Shown: one piece after another, positions 10,640-21,644 of the stretch
How positions within the stretch are numbered: position 1 is the first letter of the stretch
Layout of the letters: the number at the start of each line of letters is the position of its first letter
Origin: Onchidella celtica
Taxonomy: Eukaryota; Mollusca; Gastropoda; Systellommatophora; Onchidiidae
DNA length: 64,000 nt
NCBI GenBank assembly: GCA_963931925.1
Contig: OZ007569.1
Location: forward strand, 45,677,021-45,741,020
Direction: 5' to 3'
Made by a program: the position numbers and the translations under genes
The notes under the pieces: model-generated
What the model was told of the DNA's origin: nothing
Databases searched by the model: none
The model's input: the letters and a program-made list of their open reading frames with translations, nothing else

Positions 10640-13170
10640 ATATCATCAATAAAATCTGACATTTAATTTTGTTACTGTGATTGGTTGCCGAGTGCGCTTC
10701 TGTCATCCTCTGCGTGCTCAGAACAAAGGACTCCAGTGCCTGCTCTGCTGCTAGAGCTGTCCTTCTTTTGGCTTTATGATTGTTTTCTGGCTGGAGGGCA
10801 CTGATCTCCATTTTCACTAACCTGGTATTGTCTTTTCTTTGTCTTTGTTTGGTCATGTGCCTGCATGCCTTGAGTCCCAGGTGCTTCACGAGCAGATACC
10901 TTCCTTTTGGCCCCATATTAAAGTCTGATATTGCTAAAGTTGTCCCTAGACAGAGGCATACTCATCCCACCAAGGTGATCTTCAGACATTTTGTCCATAT
11001 CAACGAATGTAGGGACTCATTTGGATTTTGCAATTTTGTGACTCAGGCATCTGGACAAAAGTTCTGTTGAAGTAAGTCTTTTATGAATTTGAGACAAAAA
11101 AGGCTCCTCTTTATCAGCCCTAAGCTGTCACTGATGGTGCAGATCATGCTGGTAAAAAACGCCATGATATGGGACCTGCTGGGCATAACTGATGTTGAGG
11201 CCTCGAGTTGGTCAACATACAATGGTACAATGTTGCCAGCACAGCATTTCTCAACAGTGTGTGTGCTCCTGATCACTTTTTCCATAATAATGTGTTAATG
11301 ATTTTGATGTTGGCCTGTCAGTTTCCCATAACTACGTCCACCATGTGGTTCTATATTGTCCCTTTTGTGTTCGGCAATGAGTTTCCTCATTGTTGTCCCT
11401 AAGCATTTATTAACATGATTTGAGCACTCCTCTTTATCAATGTCATGTTTCCATATGTATTGAAGTCTTTCAAAACATTGAATGTCTTGCAGTCACCATA
11501 TGCCAAAAGTGTAGTGTACCTCAATCTATTACATTCAGCAGAACGGCTCCAACAGTCTCGAGCCCCCTTCACTTCCATGGCTGCTGCAGAGCCATTCCAG
11601 TTCTTCTGATGTAATATTCTTTCTGTTGCGTTGCTGCTGTCTTGTGCATCCACTCTACCAATCGCAGGGAAACACAATGACTCAGTCTAGACCAAATCAC
11701 TCTTTCGTTTGTTGTTTAGGTCTTTATTTTAGGAGGTTCGGTGCTCTTGGCGTGTACACCTCACTCTTCTTCTTAGTTTATTTGTTGTTTTTCTCTTTGT
11801 TTCTGTACTTCTTTCACAGCCCTTAAAAGGGCTTCTTCATTTAATACATATGGACCAGTACAGTGGCGAGAACATTGTACAATCTCACTGGTGACAGATA
11901 TACACATAATCAGCCATAAATGTTGTCCGACATCAACGTCTCAACCTCCCAGCACATGGACATGGACATGCAATCCATCCATGGCAAACAATCATCCTCC
12001 AGAGGACACACAATCACATGCACATCATCAACCCAAATACACCACAACAATCACATTATCAACAAGTCCAGACGAGGGAAACAACTCCAGGGCGAAACAA
12101 TCATGCCAAGTCCCATAACACTTTCCACATTGGATCATCCTTATTTTTCATACTATCACATTGCGCAAGTTGTGGACATTTCATGGAAGTTTACCACTAA
12201 CCCAGTGAGTTTGTCAACTATACATCCATTTGTATTTTGTATTTTGTATTTGTATAACTCTTTAATCCCATTTGGGAAATTTTGCCTTTGTGCCATTGCA
12301 GCCCAGTTATAACTGGAGCAGGCACGTCGTCGCCACAGTGCAGCGCCGGTCGGCGTTTTTTTTTTTTTTTTTTTTTGGGGGGGGGGGGAGATGAGGGGGG
12401 AGGGGGAGGGACTGGTAGGGATGAATTTAATTTAATTTTGCCCGGGCAGCGGCCTGTTCGGCCTGCTCTTTACGATTTCCAACTGCCAAGGTATCTTTAA
12501 CGTGCGCAACGTGCACACGGGCCCTCCGAATTTTTTCGTCCTTATCCGAGAAGACTAGGTACTCGATCCTACCCCTCAATAGAATCAGGGACACGAAAAT
12601 ATGAGAAAAATCCCAATTTCCAACATGCCTGCACAGCCCGGGTTTCGAACCCGGGACCCTTGGCACGAGAGGCGAGCACCTTGCCTCTAGACCACCTTGT
12701 CCCCACCAACACCATTTTATGTGAACGATAGCCTCATGTCTGTCATGAACCATCGTAACTTACGGTAATTTCTATTATATCCTTCCCAGCAGTTTCATGG
12801 TGAGTTGCAGTATGAACATCCAGAACACTTTCTTGAAGTACCTCTTCAATATAAGGGTCACTTTTCTTAATGATTTCTGTGAGAGAATTTTATGATATGT
12901 CTTTTTGGTGATGCACCGAACATTCATCACTTCTGTAAACTTATCCCCAGTCCATTATAGCCTAAGTATGAATCAGCAGCGGACAAGATAGTTCTCTTGC
13001 AGATATCAAATGAAGATGTGCTGTGTCTTGAAGAACTACATCTTTCACAAAACACACACTCTCTGTTTGTAGGAAGCTAAAATTAGTGCCGCTGAAAGGT
13101 CAAGAGGTTGACCTTTACATTGGTATATGTTGCATTTTAGGGCTCTGTCAAGGATACTGCATGTTCCCAG
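10640..13170 (-). mobile_element. Decayed Mutator-like transposase, interrupted by a SINE
   Basis: On the minus strand from 13170 down I read FDICKRTILSAADSYLGYN, then SYDGSWQTRGYRSHKM (first catalytic Asp context), then past the SINE IVDKLTGLVVNFHEMSTTCA at about 12220. Next come NGSAAAMEVKGARDCW, RLRYTTLLAYGDCKTFNVL (second Asp), and NAVLATLYHC followed by RPQHQLCPAGPISW near 11200. The C-terminal region at 10638-10916 has GPKGRYLLVKHLGLKACRHM. This order matches the Mutator-like transposase found widely in invertebrate genomes. Multiple stops and frameshifts make it non-functional. About 400 bp at 11.7-12.1 kb do not match and may be a further insertion. Confidence 0.75.
12229..12704 (-). 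mobile_element. Full-length composite tRNA-derived SINE (copy 1, long form)
   Basis: Read on the minus strand from 12704, the element starts with a tRNA-like head. It carries a pol III box A (TGGTCTAGAGG, at 12684-12694) and box B (GGTTCGAAACC, at 12641-12651). A body with CACGTTAAAGATACCTTGG follows, then an internal C-run plus A-run (12356-12390), a second module beginning CGCCGACCGGCGCTGCA, and a tail of ATACAAA repeats. It is inserted in the Mutator-like ORF. The flanks ACATCCATTT and ACACCATTTT may be a degenerate target duplication. The body resembles conserved metazoan SINE core domains; which one is not certain. Confidence 0.85.
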
Positions 13171-15822
13171 GTAATAAAGTTGAGGGAATCTGAGCAGAAT
13201 TAGCAAAACCAATCAAAACATCAGCTCGAGCCCACGCTCTCAGTGTCATTTTTTCAATAAAGGCAGCTTATTTCAGTTGAAAAATATGTTGGTTCAGGTT
13301 TGGGAATGGCTAATGAGGTCAAAACCATCAGAATCTCAGAATTGATATTTTGACATATGATACCCATATTGGATCCTGAAACATGTCATACACATCCCTT
13401 TAATTAGGTTAGTCTTTGTTTTCTTAAGTTGATCTCTATAGAATTGGGCAATTGGAGCCTGAGACTATCAAAATATTTTTCTTTCCAGGAAAGATGTGAC
13501 TGACCAAAGTACATTAACTGTCTTTCTGTAGCCTGTATCTAATTTTATTGAACAGGTGATAAAAGAACCATAAATAAACCACGCTTGGTTCATAATCTCA
13601 CATAATAATACATGAATGTACACAAATGGGAACTGCATACAAAGAAACATTATTGATTATATTGCACAGCTTTTTATTGCACATGATCAAATTGGGTTGC
13701 CATAGATGCAGTCGGTTCAAACTCTTGAGGGATGAAAGTATAGCCTTGTTGCATTCGTTTCTTTTTTTTTTTTCCAATGCCTTTGTGATCTCTCTTTGGA
13801 CTGGATCAGTGACTGGATAAGGTGTTGATGTATGAGGTTAAGACAGGTGATAAAAGAACCATTGTAAGAGAAACAGTGTGAAAATCAGGAGATTATAACA
13901 GAAGAAATAACTATTGTCATAAATAATGGGCAGAGAGGAATGGCAAGTGTGATTAGGAAATTGTAGTAAATATGGCATGAATGAATAAGAGAGAATGAAT
14001 CTCTTGCAGAATGAATGATTCAGTATTGTAAAGATGAAGAGAGGTATGGGAAAATTTGGAAATGTGAAGCTTGCGTTAACTCAGGGATGAACATTCTTCG
14101 GGTTTTTTTTTTTTCCCCCGAATTTCCTTATTTATCTTTATAGTAATGTGAAAAGGTAATAAGAAAGAAAGCAAAGTAGTTTTTTTTTTCTTTGTCTGTA
14201 TGTTATTATTTTACTTTGTCTCGGTTTTTATCTTTGTTTTTTTTGTTGTTGTTTTTTTTCAATAGATTTTTATGGACATTGGTTGAAAAGTTGCATCTTT
14301 AAAAGAGGGTTCCAATGTACATTGTAAACTGACATGGTTATGAATGGTTGAGCTGAGCAGAATGGCAAGTGACTTTTTTTTTTTGTGCAACTTTTCATTA
14401 AAGGCTAATGAAAGATTATACCCCAAATCCACAACATGACAGTCATTTTCAATGAACAAGTTTATATTTTGATGCAAGTGCACAATACCACCAACATTTG
14501 ATGATCCCCACGTTTTCTCTGTTGTTTTCATTGAACAAAACTATAGTTTTCTGCATAGTGCACAAAGTCCCTTGCATTTGACAGACTACATGCTTCTGTG
14601 AATATTGTATTATTTAATGTAAATGTACATCCTCATTTTCTGACCCTATTATGTCAGGAATCACTGATTTGTAATATCTGCTGAGAATTTAAAAGGGCAA
14701 TAACTTCAGTTTGTTCATTGATTGCAGTTATGATTTGCTGCAGACTGTTCATTTTTCTTCTTAAGTATGTATTTTTTGTTTCAAAATTTTTGTAATTCTT
14801 ACAGATGGTTACATGTCTTTTATAAACTTACATTTGTGCACTAAGTGTTGGCATGTGTTTATTGGTAATTAAATAATAATATGTATCCTGCACGAGTCTC
14901 CTATTGCTATAGCTACACATGACAGGAAAACATACAAATTTAAATTGTTTGTCACTTGGTATGTCGGTAACAATTATCCTCCATGTACCAAAAACAAACA
15001 CGAAGTAATCATGAAATCTTTATCAGCAACTCAGTGGTATCTGAGAGTTAGGCAAATAGTGCTTTCAGTTCTCAACACCACACTACAGCTTAATCAGCGT
15101 GGAAAATTTCATATGTTATAACATTGAAAATGGGAAGTATTGATGATACAGGCGCTTAATATCTCCATTTCAATTTCCAATAATGGACAGAATAGAAAGT
15201 AACTTTGACAGAGAGTGGCTGGGAAATAAGAAACCAATACATCAAAAAAGATGTGAATTGAAAAACTGAAAAGAAAAGAAGTTTCTCCAGATATGTCAAT
15301 CCATTGGGACATACAGCTATTATGTGTACAAAATGTGAAATTTTTATGGGTGTCTGTAAATGCCTTTTGTAAACTTAAAAACTCTCTGTAAATTTGACCA
15401 AAGTAATTATAAATCTGCCTTTTTGTTGTTGTTGTTGTTTTTTAAAGTTTGTTTTTTTTAATGCTAAACGAATGTTGACATGTTGAAATGAAATTCTATG
15501 TAAATAATTCAGGGTAATGTTCAGTTCCAAAGCTGTGCCATTTGCTGCCTTTTCACTGTTAGCAGAAAAAAAAAATGATTTATGATGATTGAAATACTTG
15601 TAATTAAACAGTAAGACTAAGCCTCCAGTTCATGTTGGTTTTTCATAAGTGATAGTCCCAGTAAATGCAACACAGTCTAGAACATGTGCACTTAGACAGT
15701 TTGGTGCAATAGTCAGTTTCCTTAGGAGGAGTCAATTAACTCATGCTATTTCAATTTTTTTATTGTTTTATTTTATTTCATCAGAGTCACATTAAAATCT
15801 GTGTACCTGAAAACTTAAATAT
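13171..15822. other. AT-rich sequence without recognised genes
   Basis: Apart from the 20-bp direct repeat I see only homopolymer T tracts (for example 14101-14115 and 14231-14260) and short chance ORFs. No splice-bounded coding pattern or transposon end was recognised. Confidence 0.5.
13552..13862. repeat. 20-bp perfect direct repeat flanking 271 bp
   Basis: ACAGGTGATAAAAGAACCAT occurs at 13552-13571 and again at 13843-13862. A perfect 20-bp direct repeat this close fits a target duplication of a retroposed insert, but the 271 bp between has no recognisable SINE or LINE end. It could also be a local duplication. Confidence 0.55.
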
Positions 15823-15990
15823 CTGAACCAAAGTGGCTCTATGGTTTGAGCCCTTGATTGAATTTTGAGTGGACTCCAGGGTCAAATCTCACCTAGAATA
15901 GCACTTACTCATCAGTGACCTGACAGGAGTAAAGACAGGAGGCTAATGTTGTCTTACTGTGTTAAAAAGGGATGTTAAACATACATGTAC
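15823..15990 (+). mobile_element. Degenerate tRNA-derived SINE
   Basis: The plus strand shows a tRNA-like head starting near AAGTGGCTCTATGGTTTGAG (box A region, 15831-15850). A box B-like GGTCAAATCTC lies at 15880-15890, followed by CACCTAGAATAGCACTTACT and a body ending GGGATGTTAAACATA. This layout is common in marine invertebrate SINEs. Several substitutions in box A and box B suggest an old copy. Confidence 0.5.
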
Positions 15991-17852
15991 ATGTACATTG
16001 TACATCATATCCCCGCATTGTATAGCAAACATGAAATTTATAGAAAAGCTTCCCAAGGGTTTGATCTTTTTCAACATTTGTATTTATAATTGAATTCACT
16101 TCAAAGTTCAAATTCAGTGCATATTGTATTTTGCTAGAACATGTTTTTACAGTGTGCTGTGGAATGCTTGGCATGTGACATAAACACGGGGTTTGAGAAA
16201 GGTTAATTACATTGCCTGTGTGAAATCGACCTTAGCTCAGAGACAGGGCTTGAAATTTCCTTAACCATCTGAGACCCAATGTTGTGTTCTTTGAAAACCT
16301 CACCCAGTGTCCGGTGCATTGTATTTGAAGCGCATTTCAATTTATGACTAAAAAAACATGCTGATAAATATTACACATCTTACTTTAATAGAGCTAGAGG
16401 GTGAACATGTAATCACCTAAAACTTCGCAACTTCGCAATAAAAAATTATGATATTTTTGGTACTGTCTCACTTTTTGATGATAAGTTTCCTGGACACATT
16501 CATTTCAGACAAAAATCAGTCTTTGATATTATTTGTTTAAGATTTTTTTGAACCGCAAAAATAGAGATGCATTTTCATGCGGTAGAATCAGAAAGCATGA
16601 TCGGAAATTTCGTCCTTAACCTCTCTTTACCCACTGGTGGTCAAAAATCAACATTATCACATCTGTGTATTTCTACATAAGTTCTATTAGTCATTGCATC
16701 AAATCTAAATGCTGCTTTTAATGTAGCCTGAATCTAAATATACGGTTAGGCTTCCTACAAAGAATCTGCAAGAATTATCTGGCGCGGGTCGGCTAGTTTA
16801 CTATAATTGTTCTTGTTGTTGCATTTATTTGATTTTTACAAAAACCGAAATAAGGCAGTATATTTCAGGACATGAGCGGGTTAACCAGTTTATATCAGGG
16901 CTTTGTTATACAGGGTGTGATTGATGTATATTTCTGGATGTCTACAGTTAACAAATCCGTTACTGAAAATTAATGCTGTGTGAAAGGCTTTTTGTCCTCG
17001 GCTGAGAGAGTACAATTATAAACAAATGAATGTGCTTGACAAGCATTTATTTAAAGATTTAATTTGCCATGAGAGAATTATTTTGGTCGGACATACAAAG
17101 GAAATCTGACATTGTATAAGCATAACTTCCAAAGTTAACAACATTTTTGTGTTGATATTTCATGCAGTACCGTTCAGAGTTTAACAAATGAATTTTTGTT
17201 TTAGTTCCTGGGTGCAAAATGGTGAAACCTCAGCCAGTTTCATGTAAACTCACTCTGTATGTACCATTTTACAGATCTCAAAAGTAGAGCTTAACATTTT
17301 TACTGAAGTAGATTCAGTTTTTTTCTTCATAGTACATGAAGATGTTTTAAGTGTTCTGTTAAAGTTATTGATGTTTTTCCCATAGTCCAAAAATTCATTG
17401 TATATAATATATATATATTATGTATGCTACACTTATGGAGACATAATATCCTGATGTATTGGGATAACAGGCTTGAAAGTTTAAACAGTGTAAAGTATAT
17501 TATATGTAAATTAGCTGTAACACTTTGAATTACAACATTCCTTAATGTCCAGGTAACCTCAGCTCCTGAAAGAACCTTGATGCATTTGGATGTTCCTTGT
17601 GTGTACCTTGACAGCATTAATTTTAATATTATATATTGCATTCATTAATTCATGTTAACTAAAAACTATTTTTCATGATTCCTCAATTTCATTTTAATAT
17701 AATGCAGCACTTTGTGTTTGATTTAAAATCTTGATTATTATTAAGTTAATACATTGCCATATTTTTTGTCAAATTGTTTTGCAAAAAAATAATTACAGGC
17801 TCTTGAACCATCATTTTCAAGCCTGAAACACTCATTTTCAGTGCACTGCACC
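15991..17852. other. AT-rich sequence without recognised genes
   Basis: The only structure seen is a short ATGTAC repeat cluster at 15983-16003 and an AT-dinucleotide run at about 17401-17420. Nothing coding was recognised. Confidence 0.5.
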
Positions 17853-17856
17853 TTAA

Positions 17857-18187
17857 CTCATTTCTCCCCAAGTAAATTTGGCCAAGTTGCTCCAGCTGGC
17901 CCAAGTAAATTTTGTAGTTTTCATGCTTTTATAGGGTGCGTTAGAAAAAAATTCATTACTCGCTTATTTTATAATATTTTTCAATTCTGTATGGCGGAAA
18001 TGTTTATAAATGAATGCTTTATGATATTCTATGGTTGTTTTTATTATTGTATAGGTGTAAAGTAGTAATTTGTAAATTAGAATTGTAAAAATATAAGGTC
18101 TAGGTCAAAAACGTGGATTCCCCATTCGCGGTACAGCTCGGCACGAAAGGCGAAAACGGGGATCCCCTGTTCGCGGGGAGAAATGAG
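17857..18187. mobile_element. TTAA-flanked MITE (331 bp)
   Basis: Perfect 13-bp terminal inverted repeats, CTCATTTCTCCCC at 17857-17869 and GGGGAGAAATGAG at 18175-18187, are each flanked directly by TTAA (17853-17856 and 18188-18191). TTAA duplications are the signature of piggyBac and Kolobok superfamilies; the ends seen do not decide between them. The inside is non-coding, with a short CG-rich stretch near the right end (18117-18180) around GGGGATCCCC. It depends on a transposase from elsewhere. Confidence 0.85.
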
Positions 18188-18541
18188 TTAAACTAAAACC
18201 AATTTATTGTCATTTTATGGCCATCATGTTGTTTTTTCATCAAGATTAAATCTTAAAAACATATAAAGTAATTGTTTTCTTTTGTATGAGTGAACATGAG
18301 AGAGACGAAAGCCTGTGAAATGTGACCTTACCAAGCAGAGTTTGGGCAGAACAGTTACTGTTTTGATAATTACATTATATTTATGTTTACTTTGACAATG
18401 AGTTCTGTCTGTAGTGTTTAGGACTCACGACAAGGATTTGGCCTGGCCCCTTTTGGCCTCGATAGAGCGGCCCTCTCCCACACCCACCCCAGCGGGAACA
18501 CTTTCCTTTCTGTACCCATAGCTCTCTCTCTCTCTTTTTAG

Positions 18542-18840
18542 GCGCCAGACCAAACATCCCGTTTGATGGCTGAGAGGGAGGAAAAGGAGAAGCAGAAAAA
18601 AAATGCAGAAAAGGAAAGAAAAAAAAAGGTGCAGGAGAAGAAAGAAAAGAAAAGGAAGCGGAAGACTTGGCAGAAGAAAAGTAACAAATAAGAAAATACC
18701 GGAAACGCAAGAAAAGTCAAACAAAAAAAAGGAAAAGCCGCGGTGTAACTGCTAAGAGCAGTGATCTTCCAAAAGCAAAGGCCTCAAACGTATGGAGTGC
18801 AAGGAAGTCACAGACCCAAACAGTTCTTTGACAAGAGATT
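18542..18840 (+). CDS. Possible Lys/Glu-rich terminal exon (uncertain, frame-broken)
   Basis: After a pyrimidine tract and TTTTTAG at 18535-18541 an open frame reads APDQTSRLMAEREEKEKQKK and continues highly charged to a stop at 18689-18691. A second frame then reads QIRKYRKRKK and runs through SRGVTAKSSDLPKAKASNVW to a stop near 18833. The two would join with one frameshift, which could be a homopolymer-A sequencing error. The composition fits a coiled-coil C-terminus, but I recognise no family and find no upstream exons. It may instead be purine-rich non-coding DNA. Confidence 0.25.
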
Positions 18841-18940
18841 CAATTCCTCTGGATTCAGTTCCTCAGATGACATTTTCTCTCCCCCCCCCCCCCCCCCCCC
18901 GTCTTCTTTTTCCGGGAGAGGGGATATTTCAATACATAAA

Positions 18941-19120
18941 CAGCCAGCGATCCTACGTCAATCAATTGTAGATTTCCGTAGGATTGATTTATAGGATTAC
19001 CATGGGGGCGGGTTCCATACATCAAACCGACGTCGGCGTGATGTTGTGCACTAGCGGATCTGCGTAGGAACGATGTCATTCCCATGTGCGAATTGACTTC
19101 AGCCCTACACGTCGGATTTC
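18941..19120 (+). repeat. Dispersed repeat, copy A of an inverted pair
   Basis: This segment and the reverse complement of 21252-21436 share CATACATCAAACCGACGTCG, AGCGGATCT and GTCATTC in the same order, along with similar flanks rich in ACGTCAAT and CGTAGGATTGA words. Both contain the palindrome CCGACGTCGG. It is probably an old non-autonomous element; no target duplication was found. A long C run (18881-18900) lies just upstream. Confidence 0.65.
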
Positions 19121-20519
19121 CTTGGGTAATTTCTGGCTGTTTAGTCGATTTGCCTGATGTCAGAGACATTTTGGGATTCGATCCTTAAAATCTTACAGGG
19201 AAATACATGTACAATGTACTGTATAATTTCCCACTAGGAAGTAGTCGCTCACAGTGGTACGGGTATTCGACTATTTTACAAGAGTAAAGGAACGACGCCA
19301 GTTGTTTCTGATATTTTGAACACGATCGAGGGCTGTAGTGAAGCAGTCATTCTGTGGGGATTTACTTCCCCGTAAAAATGTCCCATGACAAAACGCTGTA
19401 TCGGTACAAATACTGTCAACCTGAGTATGACCCATAAGGTATTCCATACTTTTCAGACAAATCTTAGTCTCAGCGGACTTGTTCCTATTCATCTGCTAAC
19501 TGTGAGAAAGTTTCTTACCTTCAGCCCTGTACACCAGTTTGCAAACCATTCGTCGAGTTGTGGTAGTAGCAGTTTACCACTGCTCTTTTGACACATGTGA
19601 GCCGCGTTTTGTTGTTTTTTTTGGCATTCATGTTAAAGGTACTAATACGCCTTAGAAGTGACACCCCATCACTGACTTTCTGACAATCTGGCTCAAACGG
19701 CATTTCATAATGAACAGTAAACTATATCAGCGGTCCCCACGCTTGTTTCTGCGGGGCCTTTTATGGAATGTGAAGGTATCTCTTGTGACCTGAGTGACAT
19801 TTGAACAGCGTTTACAAAACACACTTAGGCAATCCAGGCGATAAAATAGTACCCTATAAAGACCCACTGCCTACACCCTAGAGCCCTGCTAGGCCTTAAC
19901 GCCTTATTACTCTTTTTAACTGGGGCTCTAGAGGAAAACAGTCAACTAGTGACATGTTTCATTGGCAATAAAGGGATCAAACTCCTGAAAGGGATAGTGT
20001 CCTAGAACTGCTTCTGCCCTTACTTAATGTCTTGTCCTTGCTTTGGCGCTTACCATTAATTAAAAATATAGGAAAAACAGACCAGAAAAGACAAAAGACA
20101 ACAGAACGGAACAACAATCAAGAAGGAACTACAATCAAGAATGGGGGGCCAACAGCAATGCGCTGAGACCCCCGAGAAACAAAGGATCTCATTCTGCATT
20201 CTGCAGGTGGTGAAACCCCACCAAAAGTGAGCCTTCGCCCAGGGCCTGGCTCTTCTCGACAGCCCCTTGGTGACACCCTCTGTTTTCCCTTGCTTTTGTC
20301 TTCTATCCAGCCTCTCTTTCGCCCTTCCCTTTAACGCCGAGTAGTTCCCGGTCCTAGCAACAACAGGACCACGTCACCACTCCCCAAAGTGTGGACACCC
20401 AAAGTAAGATAACGAAAAAAACAACGAAAAAAAAACAAAACAAAACGTGAACAGCGCAAAGTGGCCGTTATTGTGCCGACGCGCCATTAAACTCAAACTC
20501 AGTTGCCCCAAGGGTATGC
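19121..20519. other. No gene recognised
   Basis: The sequence has higher GC than its surroundings. A minus-strand 73-codon ORF (19271-19492) has coding-like composition but no recognised family. A short dispersed repeat ends the interval at about 20455-20508. Confidence 0.4.
20455..20508 (+). repeat. Short dispersed repeat (SINE 3'-end-like), copy 1
   Basis: The words GCGCAAAGTGGCCGTTAT, GTGCC, GCGCC and CAAACTCA occur here and again at 23856-23908 in the same order with about 85% identity by eye. Such short conserved blocks are typical of SINE body or 3'-end fragments. No tRNA head is visible at either copy. Confidence 0.5.
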
Positions 20520-21020
20520 GGTGAACATCAAGGGAAAATGGGCCCAAAGATTTTGAGAACCCTGGATTTTCATGAAGCCAAAGAATAACCCTGTTCTTTT
20601 GTAATCCTTTTCTCCACGGTGAACATCAGGGGGAAATGGGCCTCAAGATTTTGAGAACCGTCGATTTCGATGAAGCCAAAGAGTGACTAAATCCCTTTGC
20701 AACCCTTTTTCTCCACGGTGAACATCAGAGGGAAATGGGCCTCAAGATTTTGAGAGCCCTCGATTTCGATGAAGCCAAAGAGTGACTAAATACTTTTGTA
20801 ACCCTTTTTCTCCACGGTGAACATCAGAGGGAAATGGGCCTCAAGATTTTGAGAGCCCTCGATTTCGATGAAGCCAAAAAAGTGACTAAATCCCTTTGCA
20901 ACCCTTTTTCTCCACGGTGAACATCACAGGGAAATGGGCCTCAACTCAAATTTTTGAGAGTCCTCCATTTTGATGAAGCCAAAGAGTAACCCTGTCCCTC
21001 TGTAACCCTTTTTTCCCTCT
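20520..21020. repeat. Minisatellite, five units of 98-100 bp
   Basis: Units begin GGTGAACATCA at 20520, 20618, 20717, 20816 and 20916. Each continues with a version of GGGAAATGGGCCTCAAGATT, a GATGAAGCCAAAGAGT block and CCCTTTTTCTCCAC. The middle units are nearly identical while the outer two are more diverged, as expected from unequal exchange. The array sits between the two inverted copies of the 18941/21252 repeat. Confidence 0.9.
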
Positions 21021-21251
21021 AGTCGGAGACAGTGAAATCTTCTCCTTATGATGAATGCCAGTTAGGAAAATATCACGGATATGAAAGGTAAGTCCGGAGT
21101 TCACAGGGCCCACCGTCAAAAAGTTAACATAACACACCGGTTGGCTGTGGCTCGCGAACACGAGTGGAAGTACGGATCTCAGCTTGGGTGGGTTTGATGC
21201 CTGAATTCGATTCCTGGCCCGTGGTATTATAATGTGGTTTACTCCCAGCCT

Positions 21252-21436
21252 ACAATCCTATCACGTAGGATTGACGTCGAGTTTGCTCGTAAGAATGACG
21301 TTGTTTCTACATAGATCCGCTGGTTGAGACATTGCGCCGACGTCGGTTTGATGTATGGAATCCCTCCCAACTCCGGTAACACTATCAATGCTACGAAAAT
21401 CTACGTTGGATGTTGGATTGACGTGGTGTCGCTGGA
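21252..21436 (-). repeat. Dispersed repeat, copy B of an inverted pair
   Basis: The reverse complement matches 18941-19120, including the CCGACGTCGG palindrome. The two copies face each other across about 2.1 kb that contains the 98-100-bp minisatellite. Confidence 0.65.
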
Positions 21437-21538
21437 TGGGGCAGTACCATCGTATCACGGTTGAGTGAAGAAATAACCATAGAGACAGCTGTAGACGCCT
21501 CTATTTTTTTTTAAAAATTGATTTGTGACGCATAGACT

Positions 21539-21644
<106 letters not shown>

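Noticed and set aside
11818-11833. Palindrome AGCCCTTAAAAGGGCT resembling a histone mRNA 3' stem-loop
   Set aside because: The loop sequence does not fit the histone consensus and no histone ORF lies upstream on either strand.
12427-12753. 108-codon minus-strand ORF
   Set aside because: It is mostly the reading frame of the SINE body and head, not a protein.
13097-13114. AGGTCA and TGACCT half-sites six bases apart, like a nuclear-receptor element
   Set aside because: It lies inside decayed Mutator-like coding sequence and one such match is expected by chance in a window this size.
21140-21226. tRNA-like box B (TTCGATTCCTGGCCC) suggesting another SINE
   Set aside because: No acceptable box A at the right distance and no body or tail shared with the other SINEs.
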